64,000 bases of DNA from Thiothrix sp. (GTDB lineage Bacteria > Pseudomonadota > Gammaproteobacteria > Thiotrichales > Thiotrichaceae), in the NCBI RefSeq assembly GCF_028714775.1, contig NZ_JAQTLS010000001.1:248001-312000 (forward strand), in the 5' to 3' direction. Numbering within the stretch: position 1 is the stretch's first letter; every line of letters starts with the position of its first letter. A program made the position numbers and the translations under genes. This document shows, piece by piece, positions 22,940 to 31,641 of the stretch. The notes under the pieces are model-generated. The model saw only the letters and a list, made by a program, of their open reading frames with translations, was not told where the DNA came from and did no database searches.

Positions 22940-23779
22940 ATGAAGTTGATTGAAAGCATCAAGGAATTTGGCGGCTACCTCAACCGTTACACACATGATT
23001 CACTAGCGTGTGCTTGCCCCATGACCTTTTCGGTGTACTTACCGCCGCAAGCCGCGCACGGCAATGTGCCAGCTTTGTATTGGTTGTCTGGCTTGACCTG
23101 CACCGATGACAATTTCCGCGTGAAAGCAGGGGCGCAACGTTACGCCGCCGAACACGGCATTGCCCTGATTATCCCCGATACCAGCCCGCGCGGTGACTCC
23201 GTGCCGGATGTATCAGACCGCTACGATCTGGGGCAAGGTGCGGGCTTTTATGTCAATGCCATTCAATCACCGTGGGTGAAAAATTACCGCATGTACGATT
23301 ACGTGGCGGAAGAGTTGCCTGCACTGGTGGAAAATCACTTGCCGCTGACTCCCGGCGTGAAATCCATCAGTGGGCATTCGATGGGCGGGCATGGCGCATT
23401 GATTTGCGCACTGAAGAATCCGGGCGCTTACCGCTCGGTTTCTGCCTTCGCGCCGATTTGCAATCCGGTAAACGGTGCATGGGGAAAGGGTTGTTTCTCT
23501 GCGTATCTGGGTGACAACACTTACTTGTGGGAAGCGTATGACGCGACGTGCTTGGTGCAAGCGGGTGCGCATGTGCCGGAAATATTGATTGACCAAGGCA
23601 CAGCAGATGAATTCCTCGCTGAGGGACAATTGCTACCGGAAGTGTTCCAAACCGCTTGTTTGCAACTCAAGCAGCCGTTGTCACTACGGATGCAGGAAGG
23701 TTACGACCACAGTTACCACTTCATTGCGACATTCATTGGTGAGCACATCGCGTGGCACGCGCAGGCGTTGGGCAAGTAA
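22940..23779 (+). CDS. frmB: S-formylglutathione hydrolase
   Basis: Hydrolyses S-formylglutathione to formate and glutathione, the second step after frmA. 279 residues with the esterase D alpha/beta-hydrolase fold: LYWLSGLTCTDDNF near residue 45, the nucleophile elbow SGHSMGGHGAL (Ser near residue 148), and late Asp/His of the triad in DQGTADEFL and GYDHSYHFIATFI. Matches the family length. Immediately downstream of frmA and surely co-transcribed. It converges on a metallophosphoesterase gene 15 bases away. Confidence 0.95.
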   Translation: MKLIESIKEFGGYLNRYTHDSLACACPMTFSVYLPPQAAHGNVPALYWLSGLTCTDDNFRVKAGAQRYAAEHGIALIIPDTSPRGDSVPDVSDRYDLGQGAGFYVNAIQSPWVKNYRMYDYVAEELPALVENHLPLTPGVKSISGHSMGGHGALICALKNPGAYRSVSAFAPICNPVNGAWGKGCFSAYLGDNTYLWEAYDATCLVQAGAHVPEILIDQGTADEFLAEGQLLPEVFQTACLQLKQPLSLRMQEGYDHSYHFIATFIGEHIAWHAQALGK

Positions 23780-23794
23780 CGCCCCCGCCCGACC

Positions 23795-24286
23795 TTAATC
23801 AGCGAAGCGGATTTCCTTAATATTCCATTCCTGATCATTGGCACTCAGCACCAAACAGGAAGGCCCGCCGTGGTTGCGGGTCTGCCCTGCCGCACCGGGG
23901 TTCACCACCCACGGCGTCCCATTGCGGTCTTGCACCATCTTGTGGGTATGCCCATAGACAATGACCCGCGCATCGGGATGTTGCTGGCGCAGCGAATCGT
24001 GGCAAGGGGTGTGATGCCCGTGTTCATGCCCGTGTTCGATGCAGATTTTACCGCCCGGTAATGCCAACTCGCTGACCATCGGCAGGGGGAAATCCACCAT
24101 GCAGCGTGGTTCGTTATTCCCCGCCACCGCAATCACGATGGAACTCTTGGGCTGCATGGCAGCTAATACATCTTCCCCGCAAATATCACCCGCATGGATG
24201 GCGTAATCGCACTCGCGGATAATGTCGATAATGCGCGGGTCAATATGCCCATGCGTATCGGAAATAATGGCAACAGAAACGTTCAT
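23795..24286 (-). CDS. YfcE-type metallophosphoesterase
   Basis: 163 residues with the compact calcineurin-like phosphoesterase motifs: ISDTHGHIDP (Asp/His ligands near residue 9), HAGDICGED, AGNNEPR (the GN-D/E motif) and VYGHTHKM near the C-terminus, plus EHGHEHGHHTPCH. The family (YfcE/MJ0936) hydrolyses model phosphodiesters with Mn2+ or Ni2+; physiological substrates are unknown. Cytoplasmic, single-gene unit. Confidence 0.88.
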   Translation of the reverse strand: MNVSVAIISDTHGHIDPRIIDIIRECDYAIHAGDICGEDVLAAMQPKSSIVIAVAGNNEPRCMVDFPLPMVSELALPGGKICIEHGHEHGHHTPCHDSLRQQHPDARVIVYGHTHKMVQDRNGTPWVVNPGAAGQTRNHGGPSCLVLSANDQEWNIKEIRFAD

Positions 24287-24366
24287 TGGTTTACCCTAAA
24301 AGCTTATATTTGGGCGCGATTGTCGCGTGATGTCAGATGATGCGCAAGTTTCAGGGAATTAAAAGC

Positions 24367-24393
24367 AAAACCCCGACACAAGGCCGGGGTTTT
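24367..24393 (-). terminator. Terminator of the RRM protein gene
   Basis: AAAACCCCG / CGGGGTTTT stem with a 9-base loop, 30 bases past the RRM gene stop on this strand; the reverse strand continues GCTTTTAATT after the stem. Confidence 0.75.
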
Positions 24394-24422
24394 GTATTCA
24401 TGCCGAAGCAGGAGGGCTGGTA

Positions 24423-24722
24423 TTACCAGCGGCTACCGCCACCGCCGCCGCCAAAGCCACGGTTTTCACGCGGAGCTTGTGGTTTAGCTTCATTAACTTT
24501 GATCGCACGACCATCCATATTGAACCCATTGAGTTCTTGGATAGCTTTTTGTGCTTCGCTGTTGCTGGACATTTCGACGAAAGCAAAACCTTTGCTTTGT
24601 CCTGTGTCACGGTCAGTAATTAGGTTGACGGAATCAATAGTGCCGCACTGACCAAACGCATCTTGCAGCGCTTGTTTAGTGATGGAATACGGTAAATTGC
24701 CGACGTAAAGTTTTGTACTCAT
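24423..24722 (-). CDS. RRM-domain RNA-binding protein, glycine-rich tail
   Basis: 99 residues with one RNA recognition motif: RNP2 KLYVGNLPYS (residue 4) and RNP1 SKGFAFVEM (near residue 43), then a short Gly-rich tail (GFGGGGGGSRW). Same architecture as the small cold- or stress-linked RNA-binding proteins of cyanobacteria and proteobacteria, which bind RNA and may act as chaperones. A very strong ribosome site AGGAGG lies 5 bases before the ATG, and it has its own terminator, so it is probably a highly expressed single gene with a leader of up to 140 bases. Confidence 0.93.
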   Translation of the reverse strand: MSTKLYVGNLPYSITKQALQDAFGQCGTIDSVNLITDRDTGQSKGFAFVEMSSNSEAQKAIQELNGFNMDGRAIKVNEAKPQAPRENRGFGGGGGGSRW

Positions 24723-24822
24723 ATGACCTCCTAAGGGTTTTAGAGAACCGTTTAAGAGGATGCAGGCAGGATGCCTTCAGGCTCGTTAGAAACGATAGAT
24801 GAAAAGAACCAGTATACAGGTA

Positions 24823-24853
24823 TTCTGGGCGGTGGGAACCCCACAACCCAGAA
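24823..24853 (-). terminator. Hairpin after the long YkgJ-family gene
   Basis: Outer stem TTCTGGG / CCCAGAA, internal loop CG / AA, inner stem GTGGG / CCCAC. It lies 10 bases past the stop of the gene at 24863. No T-tract, so termination strength is uncertain. Confidence 0.45.
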
Positions 24854-24862
24854 TAAACACAA

Positions 24863-25807
24863 TTATATTGAGCAGTTATCCGAACCGCACAGGTCATTGC
24901 CCTTGTCAGCACCGCTTTCCAACGCTGCTTGGCGTTCTTCCTCAGCCTTTTTCAGATGCAGCTCAACCGCAGCGTTGTGACGTAACTCAATGATGTCTTT
25001 ACGTTCTTCCCAACGTTTTTCCAACACATTCGCATGGGTCGGGATGGTTTGCTCATCAAACAGCACTTGGCGTAGCAAACGGAAGGCAAATTTTTGCAAA
25101 GCAACGTCATCTTGCAACGCCGCGTTGATTTCGTCACCCACGATGTAGACTTTGGCAAACGCCGGACTTTCCACAAAGCGGCGGAAACGGTCAATGTCGA
25201 AACTCGCCATGAAATACAACTGGAAGCTGAGCGGGTCTGGCTTACCAATCGCAGGGCCTGCTGATTTCTTTTTCAGCATCAACTGCATCCATTCGCGGTT
25301 GATTTCGTCGTATTCGGGAACGCCTTGTTGCTGGCGGTAATCACGGACAGTGATTGCCTGTTCGCTGTTCCAGCCTTGGCAATGGGCTTCCTTGTTACGG
25401 AAGTAATATTGCACATCATCGGATGAACCTTCCGCCCGGTGCGAAAGCAGCCCCAGCCCGTAATAACGGCAAGCCGCCGGACGGTCTTCATACACGCTGC
25501 ACCCTTCTTCGCGCACAAACAGGCAAGTTTTGTTGTCGTCAGTACGCAGCTTGATGCCGGGTGTGCCTTGCCCATCCGCTTCAAACGGCACGGTATGCTT
25601 GTCGAGAAACTCGCTGGAAGTCATCCCCAAACGCTTTTTCAAACGCAGGATGTCATACGGCGCAAGGGTTACATCCGCCGCTTTACAACAAATATTGAAA
25701 CAGGAAACACCGGGGTGGCAGTTAAACTGGATGGTGGTGTCATCCGTCAGCAGTTCAGGAATGAGGGAGCTTTGGAATTCCTCTGGAATGTCGAGTTTTT
25801 CAGCCAT
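24863..25807 (-). CDS. YkgJ family cysteine-cluster protein, long form
   Basis: 314 residues with the YkgJ/UPF0153 cluster near the N-terminus (CHPGVSCFNICCKAADVTL, residues 30-48) and the second block CLFVREEGCSVYEDRPAACRYY near residue 94. The C-terminal 170 residues are largely helical and extend beyond the basic domain, ending in CGSDNCSI. Metal binding is likely from the Cys pattern; no biochemical function is known. It is the last gene on this strand before the RRM gene. Confidence 0.83.
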   Translation of the reverse strand: MAEKLDIPEEFQSSLIPELLTDDTTIQFNCHPGVSCFNICCKAADVTLAPYDILRLKKRLGMTSSEFLDKHTVPFEADGQGTPGIKLRTDDNKTCLFVREEGCSVYEDRPAACRYYGLGLLSHRAEGSSDDVQYYFRNKEAHCQGWNSEQAITVRDYRQQQGVPEYDEINREWMQLMLKKKSAGPAIGKPDPLSFQLYFMASFDIDRFRRFVESPAFAKVYIVGDEINAALQDDVALQKFAFRLLRQVLFDEQTIPTHANVLEKRWEERKDIIELRHNAAVELHLKKAEEERQAALESGADKGNDLCGSDNCSI

Positions 25808-25849
25808 GATAATCGTTACCGGGGTGTGTACTGTGTAAAACGGGAAGTA

Positions 25850-25884
25850 TAAAAAGAACTGCCCCTGTTCGCAAACAGAGGCAG
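25850..25884 (-). terminator. Rho-independent terminator of pfp
   Basis: Stem CTGCC-x-CTGTT / AACAG-x-GGCAG with a CGCA-type loop, followed on the reverse strand by TTCTTTTTAT. It lies 25 bases past the pfp stop. Confidence 0.8.
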
Positions 25885-25908
25885 CTTTCGTAGGGGCAGC
25901 GGGCTATC

Positions 25909-27168
25909 TTACAGCTCGAATGCAGGCAATTTCTTCGGCAGCAGCTCGTGCTTCAGCGTGACATACTTCGGCATACCATTTTCGTAAGGTGGATAATCTT
26001 CACCTTCGATCAGTGGTTGCAGGTATTCACGGCAAGCGTCAGTAATACCGTAGCCATCTTCGGTGATGTAATCCATCGGCATCATTTTTTCGACGTTGGC
26101 GATGTCTTTCAACTCACCAGAGCCAATGTGCCACGTGTACGGGTTGTTGGAATCACGGATAACCGCAGGCATGACGGAGTTTTTGCCTTCCAGCGCCAGC
26201 TCGACCGCTGCTTTGCCCAGCGCATACGCCTGTTCAACGTCAGACTTGGAAGCCAAATGACGCGCAGCACGTTGCAGGTAGTCGGCAACCGCCCAGTGGA
26301 ATTTATAGCCCAGCGCATCTTTGATCATGTTGGCAACAACCGGAGCCGCACCACCCAATTGCGCATGACCGAAGGAGTCACGAGTGCCTTGTTCCGCCAA
26401 GAATGTCCCGTCTGGGTAATGGCAACCTTCAGAAACCACGATGGTGCAGTAGCCGTGCTTTTTAACTTTGGCATCAACCGTCGCGAGGAATTTTTCTTGG
26501 TTGAATTCGACTTCCGGGAACAGGATAACAATCGGAATATCGTTGTTGGCATCTGCTGCCAAACCGCCCGCTGCGGCAATCCAACCTGCGTGACGGCCCA
26601 TAACTTCGATAACGAAAATCTTGGTCGAAGTCGCACACATGGAAGCTACGTCGTAGCTGGCTTCACGGGTGGAAACCGCGATGTACTTGGCAACGGAACC
26701 GAAACCAGGGCAGTTGTCAGTCACTGGCAGGTCGTTATCCACAGTTTTCGGTACGTGGATTGCTTGGATCGGAAAGCCCATTGCATCAGCAAGCTGAGAA
26801 ACTTTCAGGCAAGTATCTGCGGAGTCACCGCCGCCGTTGTAGAAGAAATAGCCGATATTGTGCGCTTTGAACACTTCGATCAGGCGGTCATATTCGCGCT
26901 TGTTCTTTTCCAAGCTTTTCATTTTGTAACGGCAAGAACCGAACGCGCCGGACGGGGTATGGCGCAGCGCAGCTACGTCTTCGGCGGAAACCTTACTGGT
27001 GTCGATCAGGTTTTCCAGCAGCGCACCGATGATACCGTTTTGCCCGGCATATACTGTGCCGATTTTGTCGCTGTGTTGGCGGGCGGTTTCAATCACACCG
27101 CAGGCCGAAGCATTGATCACGGCGGTAACACCACCCGACTGTGCGTAAAAGGCATTCTTGACGGTCAT
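25909..27168 (-). CDS. pfp: PPi-dependent 6-phosphofructokinase
   Basis: Catalyses the reversible reaction fructose-6-P + PPi = fructose-1,6-bisP + Pi. 419 residues. PPi use is indicated by NGGGDSADT near residue 112, where the second Asp blocks ATP, and by PKTVDNDLPVTD near residue 138 (Lys in place of the ATP-enzyme Gly). Active-site VMGRHAGWIAA near residue 188 is intact. AGGAG precedes the start. The genes upstream on this strand are a 123-residue protein, slyD-like, adk and sat-apr. In sulfur oxidisers and methanotrophs such enzymes can also run toward F6P and sedoheptulose-7-P in the Calvin cycle, generating PPi. Confidence 0.95.
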   Translation of the reverse strand: MTVKNAFYAQSGGVTAVINASACGVIETARQHSDKIGTVYAGQNGIIGALLENLIDTSKVSAEDVAALRHTPSGAFGSCRYKMKSLEKNKREYDRLIEVFKAHNIGYFFYNGGGDSADTCLKVSQLADAMGFPIQAIHVPKTVDNDLPVTDNCPGFGSVAKYIAVSTREASYDVASMCATSTKIFVIEVMGRHAGWIAAAGGLAADANNDIPIVILFPEVEFNQEKFLATVDAKVKKHGYCTIVVSEGCHYPDGTFLAEQGTRDSFGHAQLGGAAPVVANMIKDALGYKFHWAVADYLQRAARHLASKSDVEQAYALGKAAVELALEGKNSVMPAVIRDSNNPYTWHIGSGELKDIANVEKMMPMDYITEDGYGITDACREYLQPLIEGEDYPPYENGMPKYVTLKHELLPKKLPAFEL

Positions 27169-27197
27169 AACAGAACTCCTATATTCAAAAACTCAAA

Positions 27198-27569
27198 CTA
27201 ACTTGTGGGAAAATGTTGTTTGCGCTCACTTTCGTGGTCTGCCTGCAAACGCAGCAGATAAAGCACGCAGTCGCCCAAATCGGTATATTCTTCAATACCA
27301 GTGCCATACTGGTCTTTGGCGGAATAGAAAAACTGCGAACGGTAGCGGCGCTCATCGGTGCTTTGGCGCTCGAATACCTTGGCGATGACGAAGTTACAAT
27401 CTTCGTGCAGCCAATAAATCGCCGGGCACAGGGTTACGTCGCGGTCGTCTTTGTACAGGCGAAGCTCGACTTCCACCTCTTCGACCGTAACCTTGCCTTT
27501 GCCCCAACGCTCATCAACAGTCTGCTGGATGATTGTTTTCTCGTATGCAGAAAAATCCGGGATTGCCAT
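27198..27569 (-). CDS. Conserved-looking hypothetical protein (123 aa)
   Basis: No family recognised. Cytoplasmic, acidic, starting MAIPDFSAYEKTIIQQTVDE with an alpha/beta pattern and Cys in VTLCPAIYWLHEDCNFV. Sits between the slyD-like gene and pfp on the same strand with gaps of 24 and 29 bases, so it is probably co-transcribed with them. Coding is supported by tight spacing and an AAGG-type site before the ATG. Confidence 0.65.
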   Translation of the reverse strand: MAIPDFSAYEKTIIQQTVDERWGKGKVTVEEVEVELRLYKDDRDVTLCPAIYWLHEDCNFVIAKVFERQSTDERRYRSQFFYSAKDQYGTGIEEYTDLGDCVLYLLRLQADHESERKQHFPTS

Positions 27570-27593
27570 GCTGCCTGCTACCTTGCCTTACGG

Positions 27594-28103
27594 TTAATGG
27601 ATGGTTGCACCACCAACGTCGGGCGCACCGGAAGCGATGCCATGCAATAACTCATCTTTGCTCGCATCACGGATAGCAATAACCTTGACGTGGAAAGTCA
27701 TGGTTTGCCCAGCAAATGGGTGGTTAGCGTCCAGCGTTACGCTTTCATCGGTAACGCTAGTCACTTTGAATGTTTTGATTTCGCCAGTTTCACTTTGAAA
27801 CTGCGCTTCTGCCCCAACCCGACGGTAGGGTGGCGGTACATGCTCAATGTCTTGCACCAAAATCAGGTCAGCATCGGCTTCGCCCCATGCGCCATCGACA
27901 GCCGGAACGTCAACCGATACTTCATCGCCCACGCGGCAACCGACCAAGGCTTTTTCTACCACGTCATACAAGCGGTTATGACGCATGAACACCATGCTCA
28001 AGGGCAAATCCACTTGCTCCATGATGTCGCCATGACGGTCAGCAATGCGGTAAGTGAACTGGACTACTTTACCAGCAGCCACTTTTTCGGGAGATGCAGT
28101 CAT
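27594..28103 (-). CDS. SlyD-like FKBP peptidyl-prolyl isomerase
   Basis: About 169 residues from the ATG at 28103, where AGGAAC sits 5 bases upstream; the longer frame runs into adk and is not conserved. FKBP fold with the IF insertion: VVQFTYRIADRHGDIMEQ near the start, GCRVGDEVSVDVPAVDGAWG, then VTLDANHPFAGQTMTFHVKV, the last block being the SlyD hallmark DxNHPLAG. No His-rich metal-binding tail, so a role in nickel delivery as in E. coli SlyD is not supported despite the hyp genes in the window. Chaperone and prolyl isomerase activity is expected. Confidence 0.87.
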   Translation of the reverse strand: MTASPEKVAAGKVVQFTYRIADRHGDIMEQVDLPLSMVFMRHNRLYDVVEKALVGCRVGDEVSVDVPAVDGAWGEADADLILVQDIEHVPPPYRRVGAEAQFQSETGEIKTFKVTSVTDESVTLDANHPFAGQTMTFHVKVIAIRDASKDELLHGIASGAPDVGGATIH

Positions 28104-28128
28104 TGTCGTTCCTAATGGTTGGGGTGGC

Positions 28129-28154
28129 GGTTGTCGGACTAATGCCCGACAACC
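28129..28154 (-). terminator. Intergenic hairpin between adk and slyD-like gene
   Basis: Perfect 9-bp stem GGTTGTCGG / CCGACAACC with an 8-base loop, 8 bases past the adk stop. No T-run; more likely an RNA processing or attenuation structure than a full terminator. Confidence 0.45.
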
Positions 28155-28161
28155 TGAACGG

Positions 28162-28905
<744 letters not shown>

Positions 28906-28933
28906 TTAGTGCTATTTCTAAGCAAGCCCTTAA

Positions 28934-30961
28934 TTAGTGGGCGGCTGGCTTGAACAGCTTAGACTTGTCTACCAGGTCTTTGTGAGCGCGTTTGAACACG
29001 TTCCAAGTCTTGGTGTTTTTGTCGTAAACAGAGTTTACGAAGCAATGCCAGTTTTCTTCGTCTACTAGGTTGTAGTCCATACGGTAGTAGAAACCAGGGT
29101 AACGGCTTTCTTTACGGAACTGGATGTGCTTCATGTGAGCTTCCGCCGTCAGGATACGGTGGTAGTTTTCCCATGCGCGGAGCAGTTCGTGCAGGTCTTT
29201 TGCACGCATCTTCTTCGCGTCTTCTTTCAGCATACCCAGCTTCTCTTCTGCCACTGCCAACATGTGACCGTTGGTGGTGTAGTAAGTCGCAACGCCTGCT
29301 ACATATTCGTCCATGATTTTTTGCAGACGGAACTGCAACATACGTGGAGTGATGTAGTGTGGGTTCACATCAATCGCAGTGGTGTAATCCTTGTGCTCAA
29401 GGAAAGTACGTACTGGTTGATAGATTTCGTTAACCAAGTCTTCAACGGAAGTGTCCAGTGTAGGAACCCAGTCTTTGTTGTCCATAACGAACTTAACCAT
29501 AGACTGTGCACACATACGGCCTTCAGTGTGTGAACCGGAAGAGAACTTGTGACCAGATGCGCCAACGCCGTCACCCGCTGTGAACAGACCACGTACCGTA
29601 GTCATGGAGCGGTAGCCCCAGTTCCAGCCTTCTGGCAGATGAGCAGGGATCAGGTGTTTATCTGGATGTTCTTCAGTCGTTGGTGCGCCAACGTCATCTG
29701 GACCAGAAGCCCAAATACCGCAGCAGCCTGAGTGTGAACCCAGCAGGTACGGTTCGGTAGGCATCAGTTCAGAGTTTTTCTTTTCTGGTTCGATGTTTTC
29801 ACCAACCCAGATACCGCACTGACCGATACACATGTCAAGGAAGTCTTCCCACGCTTCTGCTTCCAAGTGCTTTACTTCACGAGGAGTCAGGGTTTCACGC
29901 AGTTTAGCAAGAGCGGTAACGGTGTCCATATAGATTGGGCCGCGACCTTCTTTCATTTCCTTGAGCATCAAGTGGTTACGCAAGCAAGATGCTGGAACTG
30001 CTGCTTGACCATACGGAGGATAGTCGTTCAGCAATTCTTTGTTCTTGGTCATGTAGACTTCGCCGTAGGCGTTAGTCGCTTGAGCTTTGAACAGCAGGAA
30101 CCATGCGCCAACCGGACCATAGCCGTCTTTGAAACGTGCTGGAACGAAACGGTTTTCCATCATGGTCAGTTCTGCACCGGCTTCAGCAGCCATGGTGTAG
30201 GTGGAACCTGCGTTCCATACTGGATACCATGCACGGCCTTGGCCTTCACCAACGGAACGTGGACGGAAGATGTTTACGCAACCACCGGCTACCAGCAGGC
30301 AAGCCTTGAATTTGTAAACGAATACTTTGTCTTCACGGGTAGAGAAGCCAACAGCACCAGCAACGCGGTTTTTGTCGTTAGCGTCGTTGACGAGCTTAAC
30401 GATGAATACACGTTCTTGAATGTTGTCAGAACCCAGTGCTTTCTTAGCAGCTTCAGCAACGATCCATTTGTAGGATTCGCCGTTGATCATGATCTGCCAT
30501 TTACCGGAACGGACTGGATCGCCGCCGTCTTTCAACAGCTTGCCGCCTTCTTTCGGCCACTGAGCACCGTCAAAACGTTCGCCGTTGACTGTTTTCCAGA
30601 TTGGGAGACCCCATTCTTCAAACAGGTGGACGGAATCGTCAACGTTACGGCCTAAGTCGTAAGCCAAGTCGTCACGGGTGATACCCATCAGGTCGTTGGA
30701 GACCATACGGGCGTAGTCCGCTGGGTCTTGGTTTGGACCGATGTAAGTGTTGATCGCAGACAGACCTTGTGCAACTGCACCGGAACGGTCCATTGCCGCT
30801 TTGTCAACCAGCTTAACAGTGATGTCAACGCCAGCGTCTTTCGCAGCGCCGATCCACGGCATGATTTCATAAGCCGCGCCGCACGCAGCCATACCGCCAC
30901 CGATGATGAGGATGTCGACTTCTTCTTGGACAACCTCTGGATTACCAAATGTACCTGCCAT
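28934..30961 (-). CDS. aprA: Adenylylsulfate reductase alpha subunit
   Basis: FAD-containing catalytic subunit of APS reductase. In sulfur oxidisers it runs in reverse: sulfite + AMP to APS + 2 electrons, in the cytoplasm. 675 residues. FAD-binding DILIIGGGMAACGAAYEI near residue 16, active-site region with ENRFVPARFKDGYGPVGAW near residue 268, and GDGVGASGHKFSSGSHTEGR near residue 470 are present. Codon use is strongly biased and third positions differ from the neighbours, as expected of a highly expressed gene. AprB precedes it by 42 bases and sat precedes aprB. Confidence 0.97.
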   Translation of the reverse strand: MAGTFGNPEVVQEEVDILIIGGGMAACGAAYEIMPWIGAAKDAGVDITVKLVDKAAMDRSGAVAQGLSAINTYIGPNQDPADYARMVSNDLMGITRDDLAYDLGRNVDDSVHLFEEWGLPIWKTVNGERFDGAQWPKEGGKLLKDGGDPVRSGKWQIMINGESYKWIVAEAAKKALGSDNIQERVFIVKLVNDANDKNRVAGAVGFSTREDKVFVYKFKACLLVAGGCVNIFRPRSVGEGQGRAWYPVWNAGSTYTMAAEAGAELTMMENRFVPARFKDGYGPVGAWFLLFKAQATNAYGEVYMTKNKELLNDYPPYGQAAVPASCLRNHLMLKEMKEGRGPIYMDTVTALAKLRETLTPREVKHLEAEAWEDFLDMCIGQCGIWVGENIEPEKKNSELMPTEPYLLGSHSGCCGIWASGPDDVGAPTTEEHPDKHLIPAHLPEGWNWGYRSMTTVRGLFTAGDGVGASGHKFSSGSHTEGRMCAQSMVKFVMDNKDWVPTLDTSVEDLVNEIYQPVRTFLEHKDYTTAIDVNPHYITPRMLQFRLQKIMDEYVAGVATYYTTNGHMLAVAEEKLGMLKEDAKKMRAKDLHELLRAWENYHRILTAEAHMKHIQFRKESRYPGFYYRMDYNLVDEENWHCFVNSVYDKNTKTWNVFKRAHKDLVDKSKLFKPAAH

Positions 30962-31003
30962 TTGTGTTTCCTCAATACTTAAAAGTTAATAACGAAGCGT
31001 CAA

Positions 31004-31474
31004 TTACTTGCAGATCAGTTCAGCCGGGTTGCCAGCGCGGTAGCCGCCCATGACATCGCGGGTCAACAGTGCTTTACCCAAGTTAGCCAGATCAGCTTTA
31101 GGCTTGCCGCCGTAGCAATCAATGGAACCTTCTGGGGTAGTGCGGATCGGGAACTTGAAACGCTTTTGAACGCCGTTACGGAATTTGATAGACCACATGA
31201 TGGAATCTTGACCGCGCAAAGGCTGTACAGAACCGCCGAGTGGAACAACGTCAGCATAGTGACGTGCTTCGATAGCGTTCTGAGGGCAGATTTTGACGCA
31301 GGAATAGCATTCCCAGCACTGGTCTGGCTCTTGGTTGAACGCTTTCATCGCGTGACCAGTAGAAGAGCCGTCAACGTCCAGCTTCATCAGGTTGTGTGGG
31401 CAGATGTACATGCAAGCGGTGCGGTCGCCGCCTTTGCAGCCATCGCATTTGTCAGTACGTACAAACGTAGGCAT
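31004..31474 (-). CDS. aprB: Adenylylsulfate reductase beta subunit
   Basis: Ferredoxin-like electron-transfer subunit. 156 residues with two [4Fe-4S] motifs: CDGCKGGDRTACMYICPHNL near residue 10 and CWECYSCVKICPQNAIEARH near residue 54. The C-terminal tail wraps around AprA in known structures. It takes electrons from the AprA flavin during sulfite oxidation and passes them to a membrane acceptor. No aprM or qmoABC gene for that acceptor is near. A hairpin lies in the gap between sat and aprB. Confidence 0.97.
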   Translation of the reverse strand: MPTFVRTDKCDGCKGGDRTACMYICPHNLMKLDVDGSSTGHAMKAFNQEPDQCWECYSCVKICPQNAIEARHYADVVPLGGSVQPLRGQDSIMWSIKFRNGVQKRFKFPIRTTPEGSIDCYGGKPKADLANLGKALLTRDVMGGYRAGNPAELICK

Positions 31475-31533
31475 TGCGTAACTCCTTGAAAAAATATTGT
31501 ATTGCTACACTCGGTTACTAAAACTCAACCGGC

Positions 31534-31573
31534 GGTAGCCGACAGCCTTTTAAGCAAAAGCCTGCTGGCTACC
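31534..31573 (-). other. Hairpin between sat and aprB
   Basis: Outer stem GGTAGCC / GGCTACC and inner stem CTTTT / AAAAG. Lies in the 167-base gap between sat and aprB. No T-run, so it may be a processing or stability element setting unequal sat and aprBA transcript levels. Confidence 0.5.
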
Positions 31574-31641
31574 ACCAGCGATACTACTTGTCGGGAACTT
31601 ACTTTGCAGAGTGCCCAGACATTTTAATTTCGACTTTGATC

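Noticed and set aside
25948-27201. Long + strand open frame (about 417 codons) opposite pfp
   Set aside because: Mirror frame of a confidently identified gene, with no recognisable family or ribosome site.
27594-28103. Nickel-metallochaperone role of the SlyD-like protein for hydrogenase
   Set aside because: The His/Cys-rich metal-binding tail is missing.
29867-30655. 262-codon + strand frame opposite aprA
   Set aside because: Results from the strong codon bias of aprA; no homology or signals.
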